This document shows positions 59,364-64,000 of a DNA stretch of 64,000 nucleotides, piece after piece. Where the stretch lies: the NCBI GenBank assembly GCA_963692995.1, contig OY843611.1:3224001-3288000 (forward strand), in the 5' to 3' direction. A program made the position numbers and the translations under genes. The DNA is from Bin87 sp963692995. Lineage in GTDB: Bacteria; Chloroflexota; Dehalococcoidia; Lucifugimonadales; UBA3495. The notes under the pieces were generated by a model that worked only from the letters and a program-made list of their open reading frames with translations, was not told the origin of the DNA and did not search any database. Position 1 is the first letter of the stretch, and each line of letters begins with the position of its first letter.

Positions 59364-60344
59364 ATGCAAATCCTGGTATCCGGCTCCCTGGCCATCGACC
59401 GCATAATGACCTTCAACGGACGCTTCGGCGACCACATCGTTCCCGAGCGCGTCCACCAGATCAACCTCAGTTTCACCGTGGACGGTTTCAACGCATACTT
59501 CGGCGGAACGGCCGGCAACATCGCCTACTCGCTGGCCCTGCTGGGGCAGCAGCCGCGCCTCATCGCCGCCATCGGTTCCGACTACCGGGACTACTTCACC
59601 TGGCTGGGCGACAACGGCATTGCCACCGAGGACATCCGCATTGTCAACGAGGAAGCCACCGCCTCCGCCTTCATCGTGACCGACCAGTCCGACAACCAAA
59701 TTACCGGCTTCAATCCGGGGGCGATGCGGCAGCCGGCCGGCTTCGACTTCAGCCGGCTGAACCCGGCCGACGCCATCAACATCGTCGGCCCCGGCAACCT
59801 GACCGACATGGCCAACTTCACCGCCGACGCGGTCCGGTCCGGCATTTACACTATCTTTGACCCCGGCCAGTCGCTGCCGGCGTGGGACGCCGAAGGTCTT
59901 ACCGACTGCATCGCCCAAGCCCACCTGCTGGTCGCCAACGACTACGAGATGGCTCTGATCGGCGAGAAAGTCGGTCGGGACGCGGCGGGGCTGCTGGAGT
60001 TGGCCGGCGTTCTGGTCACCACCCTGGGCGAGCAGGGCGTCCGTGTCGCCACCGCCGAAGGGCAGGTACACGTGCCGCCGGTGCTCACCGAGAACGTGGT
60101 TGACCCCACCGGCGCCGGCGATGCCTTCCGCGGCGGCCTCATCCTGGGCTTGACCCATCCGATAACCGCCGCCCACGCCAATCAGGGCGGCGCCTTCAGC
60201 TCCGTAACGCTCGCCCAGATGGAGCGCGCCGCCCAAATCGGCTCCGCCTGCGCGCACTTCGCCATTCAGCAGCCGGGAACGCAGGAATACCGCTACACCC
60301 GGGAGGAGCTGGACGCCGTTCTGGAACGGGCCTACGGAAGCTGA
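59364..60344 (+). CDS. PfkB family carbohydrate/nucleoside kinase
   Basis: 326 aa. Ribokinase-like fold: ILVSGSLAIDRIMTFNGRFG, FFGGTAGN-type motif (YFGGTAGNIAYSLALLGQQP), and the signature DPTGAGDAFRGGLILGL with catalytic Asp and anion hole. Overall shape resembles adenosine-kinase/ribokinase members. AAAGGAA lies about 8 nt before the ATG at 59364. Probably phosphorylates a sugar or nucleoside; substrate unknown. Part of the plus-strand group with DUF192 and the aminotransferase. Confidence 0.92.
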   Translation: MQILVSGSLAIDRIMTFNGRFGDHIVPERVHQINLSFTVDGFNAYFGGTAGNIAYSLALLGQQPRLIAAIGSDYRDYFTWLGDNGIATEDIRIVNEEATASAFIVTDQSDNQITGFNPGAMRQPAGFDFSRLNPADAINIVGPGNLTDMANFTADAVRSGIYTIFDPGQSLPAWDAEGLTDCIAQAHLLVANDYEMALIGEKVGRDAAGLLELAGVLVTTLGEQGVRVATAEGQVHVPPVLTENVVDPTGAGDAFRGGLILGLTHPITAAHANQGGAFSSVTLAQMERAAQIGSACAHFAIQQPGTQEYRYTREELDAVLERAYGS

Positions 60345-60354
60345 TTGGGCTCGT

Positions 60355-60505
60355 GTCCCCGGGGCGGCTCCGTCATCCCCGGGGCGGCTCCGTCATCCCC
60401 GGGGCGGCTCCGTCATTCCCGCGCCACCTCCGTCATTCCCGCGAAAGCGGGAATCCAAAATCTCCTGCTGTTGCAGAACGATTTAGTTGTGGAAACGCCT
60501 CCGCA
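60355..60505. repeat. 20-bp tandem repeats and a truncated interspersed element
   Basis: cccggggcggctccgtcat is repeated three times at about 60358-60417. It leads into an element arm at 60431 with a core gttgcagaacgatttagttg that lacks the right arm. Confidence 0.8.
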
Positions 60506-60555
60506 GCCCGATATAATGCCGGCGTCCTGATCTTCAACCCCACGGAGTCCCCGCC

Positions 60556-61740
60556 ATGCCCATTTCCCAATACGTCAGCCGTTCGATGGAAGAGGGCGGC
60601 TGGATCCGCCGCATGTTCGAGGTGGGCATCGCCCTCAAGTCCCAGTACGGTGAGGACAACGTTTTCGACCTCTCCCTAGGCAACCCCATCATGGAGCCGC
60701 CGGAGGAGTTTCACGCCGAGCTGCGGCGCATTGCCCAATCGCCCACGCCGGGGATGCACCGCTATATGCCCAACGCCGGCTACCCCGAAACCCGCCAGGT
60801 CGTGGCCGACGCCCTCTCCGCTGAGACCGGCTTGTCCTTTAGCGTGGGCGACATCCTCATGACTTGCGGCGCGGCCGGCGCGGCCAACGTAACCCTGCGC
60901 ACGATACTCAACGCCGGCGACGAGGTGATCATCTTCGCCCCCTTCTTCGGCGAATACGTCTATTACATTCAGAACCACCAGGGCACGCCGGTGATCGTTC
61001 CCACCGACGCCGAGTTCGGTCTGGACCTGGACGCCGTCGCGGCCGCCATTACCCCGCGCACCCGCGCCGTCATGATCAACGCGCCCAACAACCCGTCGGG
61101 CGTAGTCTATCCCGTCGCGGACATCGCCGCCCTGGCCGACCTGCTCACCCTGGCCCAGGCGCGGCACGGCTCCGAAATCTTCATCATCAGCGACGAACCC
61201 TATCGCCGCATCATTTACGACGGGCTGGTCTATCCCCAGGTGTTTCCCCATTACGAGCGCACCATCGTCGTCAACTCCCACGCCAAGGACCTGGGTCTCC
61301 CCGGCGAGCGCATCGGCCACATCGCCATTCACCCCGACTATTCCGGCAAGGCCGAGCTGTTCGACGGCATGGTGTTCTGCAACCGGGTGCTGGGCTTCGT
61401 CAACGCGCCGGCTCTGATGCAGCGCGTCGTCCGCGCCGTTCAGCAGGCCACCGTGGATGTGGGCGAGTACCAGCGCAAGCGCGATTTCCTCTACAACAAC
61501 CTCACCGACATGGGCTACTCGGTGGTCAAGCCTCAAGGCGCCTTCTACCTGTTCCCCCGCTCGCCCCTGCCCGATGACGAAGCCTTTGTCGCCGCCTTGC
61601 AGGAATACAACGTGCTGGTCGTGCCGGGCAAAGGGTTCGGAACCCCCGGCCATTTCCGCATCTCCTACTGCCTGGAGGACAAAGTGCTGGAAGGCGCGAT
61701 GGACGGCTTCGCCCGCGCCGCCGAGCAGTACCTCCGCTAA
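60556..61740 (+). CDS. Pyridoxal-phosphate aminotransferase, class I/II
   Basis: 394 aa. Fold-type I aminotransferase: FDLSLGNPIMEPPEEFHAEL, MHRYMPNAGYPETRQVVADA, GAAGAANVTLRTILNAGDEV, MINAPNNPSGVVYPVADIAA, ISDEPYRRIIYDG, and the PLP Lys in VVNSHAKDLGLPGERIGHIA. The C-terminus has HFRISYCLEDKVLEGAMDGF with the carboxylate-binding Arg. Aspartate/tyrosine-type specificity is likely. Its stop overlaps that of the convergent Uma2 gene. Confidence 0.93.
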   Translation: MPISQYVSRSMEEGGWIRRMFEVGIALKSQYGEDNVFDLSLGNPIMEPPEEFHAELRRIAQSPTPGMHRYMPNAGYPETRQVVADALSAETGLSFSVGDILMTCGAAGAANVTLRTILNAGDEVIIFAPFFGEYVYYIQNHQGTPVIVPTDAEFGLDLDAVAAAITPRTRAVMINAPNNPSGVVYPVADIAALADLLTLAQARHGSEIFIISDEPYRRIIYDGLVYPQVFPHYERTIVVNSHAKDLGLPGERIGHIAIHPDYSGKAELFDGMVFCNRVLGFVNAPALMQRVVRAVQQATVDVGEYQRKRDFLYNNLTDMGYSVVKPQGAFYLFPRSPLPDDEAFVAALQEYNVLVVPGKGFGTPGHFRISYCLEDKVLEGAMDGFARAAEQYLR

Positions 61741-62336
61741 CCGTCGGGCAAAGCAGCGCCCCGAAGCCGGGCGAAAACCGGCGCCAAGTCGATGGCGACG
61801 CCGCGCATCGCCTCGGATGTCAGAACGTCGTCGGCGCCGTACACCTGCGCCAGCGTCATGGACTGCCCGTCGCCAACGTACTTGGCAACCGTTTCGGCGG
61901 GGAGATCAACCATCCAGGCTTCGCGGACGTCGTTGCGCCCGTACACGGGCAGCTTGATGCTGAAGTCGCGCCGGCGGGTGGATTCGGACAGGACTTCCAC
62001 CACCACGTCGGGCGCGCCGGTTACGCCGCGACTGGCGATGATATGTCGCCGCTCGTTGGACACGAACATCAAATCGGGCTGAAAGGTGTTGTGCTCATTG
62101 ATAGCTACATCATACGGTGAAATGCGGATTTCAAAAGCGCCGGGCGCGCCAATTTGCGGCCTGGCCGCAAAGTAAAGTTCGCCAATAAACACCTGGTGCG
62201 CGTCGTTGGCCCCAGCCATCTTGACAATCTCTCCCTCAATCAACTGATAGCGCACGCCGCGATGCGACGGCGGCGTCAGCCGCAGGTAGTCGGCCCCGGT
62301 CAGCTTGGCCTTCGGTTTCGCGCTGGGTTGGGTCAT
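61737..62336 (-). CDS. Uma2 family putative endonuclease, pair member A
   Basis: 199 aa from the ATG at 62336 (GGGGGAAC upstream). DUF820 core: NTFQPDLMFVSNERRHIIAS, DVVVEVLSESTRRRDFSIKL and PVYGRNDVREAWMVDLPAET. It is a close paralogue of the next gene: almost identical up to GANDAHQVF and from EHNTFQPDL onward. The segment GELYFAARPQIGAPGAFEIR differs strongly from the matching part of member B. Role unknown. Confidence 0.9.
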   Translation of the reverse strand: MTQPSAKPKAKLTGADYLRLTPPSHRGVRYQLIEGEIVKMAGANDAHQVFIGELYFAARPQIGAPGAFEIRISPYDVAINEHNTFQPDLMFVSNERRHIIASRGVTGAPDVVVEVLSESTRRRDFSIKLPVYGRNDVREAWMVDLPAETVAKYVGDGQSMTLAQVYGADDVLTSEAMRGVAIDLAPVFARLRGAALPDG

Positions 62337-62366
62337 AGTGTTCCCCCGGGGATGCAAACGCTTTGC

Positions 62367-62954
62367 CTACCCGGTGCTCCTCAACCGGGCGAATATGGGC
62401 GCCAGGTCGATGGCGACGCCGGGCATCGCGGCGGATGTCAGAACGTCGTCGGCGCCGTACACCTGCGCCAGCGTCAGGGACTGCCCGTCGCCAACGTACT
62501 TGGCAACCGTTTCGGCGGGGAGATCAACCATCCAGGCTTCGCGGACGCCGTTGCGCCCGTACACGGGCAGCTTGGTGTTGAAGTCGCGCCGGCGGGTGGA
62601 TTCGGACAGGACTTCCACCACCACGTCGGGCGCGCCGGTTACGCCGCGACTGGCGATGATAGGTCGCCGCTCGTTGGACACAAACAGCAAATCGGGCTGA
62701 AAGGTGTTGTGCTCGTCAAGGTACACGTCGAACGGCGAAAGGCGAGTTTCCCCAATGCCCAGAGCGTCCGCTTGCCGGGTTAGTTGCATATAGAAGCGTC
62801 CCGTGAACACCTGGTGCGCGTCGTTGGCCCCGGCCATCTTGACAAGTTCCCCCTCAATTAACTGATAACGCACGCCGCGATGCGACGGCGGCGTCAGCCT
62901 CAGGTAGTCGGCCCCGGTCAGCTTGGCCTTCGGTTTCGTTTTGGGTTGGGTCAT
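62367..62954 (-). CDS. Uma2 family putative endonuclease, pair member B
   Basis: 195 aa. Same core residues as member A (FQPDLLFVSNERR, VVVEVLSESTRRRDFNTKLP). The middle segment reads GRFYMQLTRQADALGIGETR and does not match member A, although flanks on both sides are nearly identical at the DNA level. The C-terminus ends ARLRSTG, shorter than A. Located 30 bp upstream of member A's start and 30 bp downstream of the dehydratase gene, so all three may be co-transcribed. Confidence 0.9.
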   Translation of the reverse strand: MTQPKTKPKAKLTGADYLRLTPPSHRGVRYQLIEGELVKMAGANDAHQVFTGRFYMQLTRQADALGIGETRLSPFDVYLDEHNTFQPDLLFVSNERRPIIASRGVTGAPDVVVEVLSESTRRRDFNTKLPVYGRNGVREAWMVDLPAETVAKYVGDGQSLTLAQVYGADDVLTSAAMPGVAIDLAPIFARLRSTG

Positions 62955-62984
62955 GTGATGCGCCTCCAGGTCCCGCCATTTGCC

Positions 62985-64000
62985 CTACGGCCAGTTGGCG
63001 TTGGCCTCCCGGGAGGGCAGCCGCACCGTAGCGTCGCCTCGCGTCGTTGCCTGTTGACGCTGGTTCTCGCCCCAGATGTCCAGGTCCACCAGGTATTCGC
63101 CGTCTTCAACCCGCTTGCCGGTGACCTTCCCCCGGCACCAGGTGGTGTCGCCAACCACGTTGAACCGCCGCAGCTCAACGTGCATCCGCTTCAGGAACCC
63201 GTCGTCGCCCATCCAGTTGGTCAGCAGATTTCCCATCCAGCAGCACCGCTGGCAGCCGTAGTCATACGCCCCCGGCAGGCCGGCCGACTCCGCCGCCTCC
63301 TGAATGTCGTGGACGCGGATGATGGCTTCTTGCGCCCCGGTGCTGGGGTCGGTGAACCCCCACGACGGATGCCGCAGCATCTCCCGCAGCTGGATGCCGT
63401 GGCTGATGCCCCCGATGCAGCCGGCCACAAAGGCGGTGATGTCGCCGTGGCTCAGCGGCCCCTTCACCACCGGCGTCAGCGCGTCGCCCACTTGCACGTC
63501 CTCGAACCAGCGCGGGTTGCTGCCGCGGATCTCTTCCTTCAGCACCGCTTCCTGAATGACCGCCAGTTCGTCCCGCGAGTAGCGGTACGGCTCAAAAGTA
63601 TATTTCTGCCGCTCCCGGGCCGCGCTGCGCTCGGCGCGAATCTGCCAGCCCCGGGTCTTGGCGATGGTCTCCCCGCGCTGGTTGTAGTAGTGGGTCACGC
63701 TGGACTGGATGATGATGCGGCCGGCGAACTCGCTCTCCTTCTCCTCAAGGCCGGTGAACTGCTCCTGCACGCTGATCTCGTCGCCCAGGTAGATGGGGCG
63801 ATACCATTCCCAGTCGTTGCCGGCGTGAAATCCGTGGACGCCCGGCAGCCCGCCGGTGCGTCCGGAGCACCAGTACACGCTGTAGAGGAAGGACGGCGGC
63901 GCGATGATCGTCCCGTACTTGCTGGCCTGCGCGTAGGAACGATCCCAGTAAAGCGGGTTGGGATCGCCGATGCCCTGGCAGAAGTGCCGGATGGCGCTGC
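62985..64000 (-). CDS. MaoC/FAS1-type acyl dehydratase-like protein, 5' part outside the window
   Basis: Partial: at least 338 codons, open to the window edge at 64000. Double hotdog-fold dehydratase: the first half has HFCQGIGDPNPLYWDRSYAQ, IIAPPSFLYSVYWC and HAGNDWEWYRPIYLGDEISV; the second has FEDVQVGDALTPVVKGPLSH, GDITAFVAG and GCIGGISHG. His and Asp residues at hotdog active-site positions are present. It probably hydrates or dehydrates a CoA thioester. The C-terminus ends EANANWP at 62985. Confidence 0.85.
   Translation of the reverse strand, partial: SAIRHFCQGIGDPNPLYWDRSYAQASKYGTIIAPPSFLYSVYWCSGRTGGLPGVHGFHAGNDWEWYRPIYLGDEISVQEQFTGLEEKESEFAGRIIIQSSVTHYYNQRGETIAKTRGWQIRAERSAARERQKYTFEPYRYSRDELAVIQEAVLKEEIRGSNPRWFEDVQVGDALTPVVKGPLSHGDITAFVAGCIGGISHGIQLREMLRHPSWGFTDPSTGAQEAIIRVHDIQEAAESAGLPGAYDYGCQRCCWMGNLLTNWMGDDGFLKRMHVELRRFNVVGDTTWCRGKVTGKRVEDGEYLVDLDIWGENQRQQATTRGDATVRLPSREANANWP

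Overview
The window is a GC-rich, gene-dense bacterial chromosome segment. It has no rRNA, no CRISPR array, no phage module and one IS-type transposase. Gene content suggests a heterotrophic Chloroflexota lineage, perhaps near SAR202/Dehalococcoidia: several Uma2/DUF820 genes, Rieske oxygenases, CaiB/BaiF CoA-transferases, a thiolase-DUF35 pair, an LLM oxidoreductase and DUF1501/DUF1800 proteins. That placement is inference from gene content, not a computed phylogeny.

Layout. 1-3.4 kb: four near-identical tandem Uma2 genes that differ in their coiled-coil tails. 3.4-12 kb: metabolic genes (amidohydrolase, a fifth Uma2, SIS sugar isomerase, carboxymuconolactone decarboxylase family, a frameshifted VOC gene, GMC oxidoreductase, DUF35 plus thiolase-like pair, HAD dehalogenase). 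12-15.4 kb: two surface-polysaccharide genes, preceded by a 39-base G homopolymer. 15.6-21.9 kb: housekeeping (tRNA-Ile, Rieske ferredoxin, lepB, prs, relA/spoT, anion transporter). 22.4-24 kb: a membrane-anchored nuclease and a two-domain rhodanese whose catalytic codon is UGA. 24.1-31.3 kb: AddB-like and AddA-like recombination nucleases with a small aspartic protease between them, then a PIN/AbrB toxin-antitoxin pair. 32-36 kb: two Rieske oxygenase alpha subunits and one beta subunit. 36-39.1 kb: a secreted FN3 protein, a structured non-coding stretch with a 40-residue ORF, and the transposase. 39.6-46.3 kb: alpha/beta hydrolase, a four-gene overlapping operon (SDR, membrane coiled coil, hypothetical, NHL propeller) and a DUF1800-DUF1501 operon. 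46.6-53.7 kb: a His-rich membrane protein and lipoprotein, citrate synthase, LLM oxidoreductase, SDR, Eis-like acetyltransferase, a decayed HicAB module and DUF1801. 53.9-64 kb: tRNA-CAU, two CaiB CoA-transferases, three more Uma2 genes, HpcH/HpaI aldolase, DUF192 lipoprotein, PfkB kinase, aminotransferase and a partial MaoC-type dehydratase.

How the genes fit together. Rieske oxygenases, ferredoxin, BenD-like SDR, meta-cleavage-type hydrolase, amidohydrolase, aldolase, CoA-transferases and the thiolase/DUF35 pair together suggest oxidation of aromatic or alicyclic compounds, feeding CoA-thioester chemistry and citrate synthase. The order is scattered, so no single pathway can be assigned.

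The strongest unusual signal is the rhodanese at 23080-23967. Its active-site cysteine codon is TGA, the frame stays open with rhodanese-like sequence for 41 more residues, and a perfect GC hairpin follows 11 nt after the TGA. This looks like a selenocysteine rhodanese. Other notable patterns are a family of 96-100 bp interspersed elements, frequent short tandem duplications (one of which breaks the VOC gene), and eight Uma2 genes in 64 kb.
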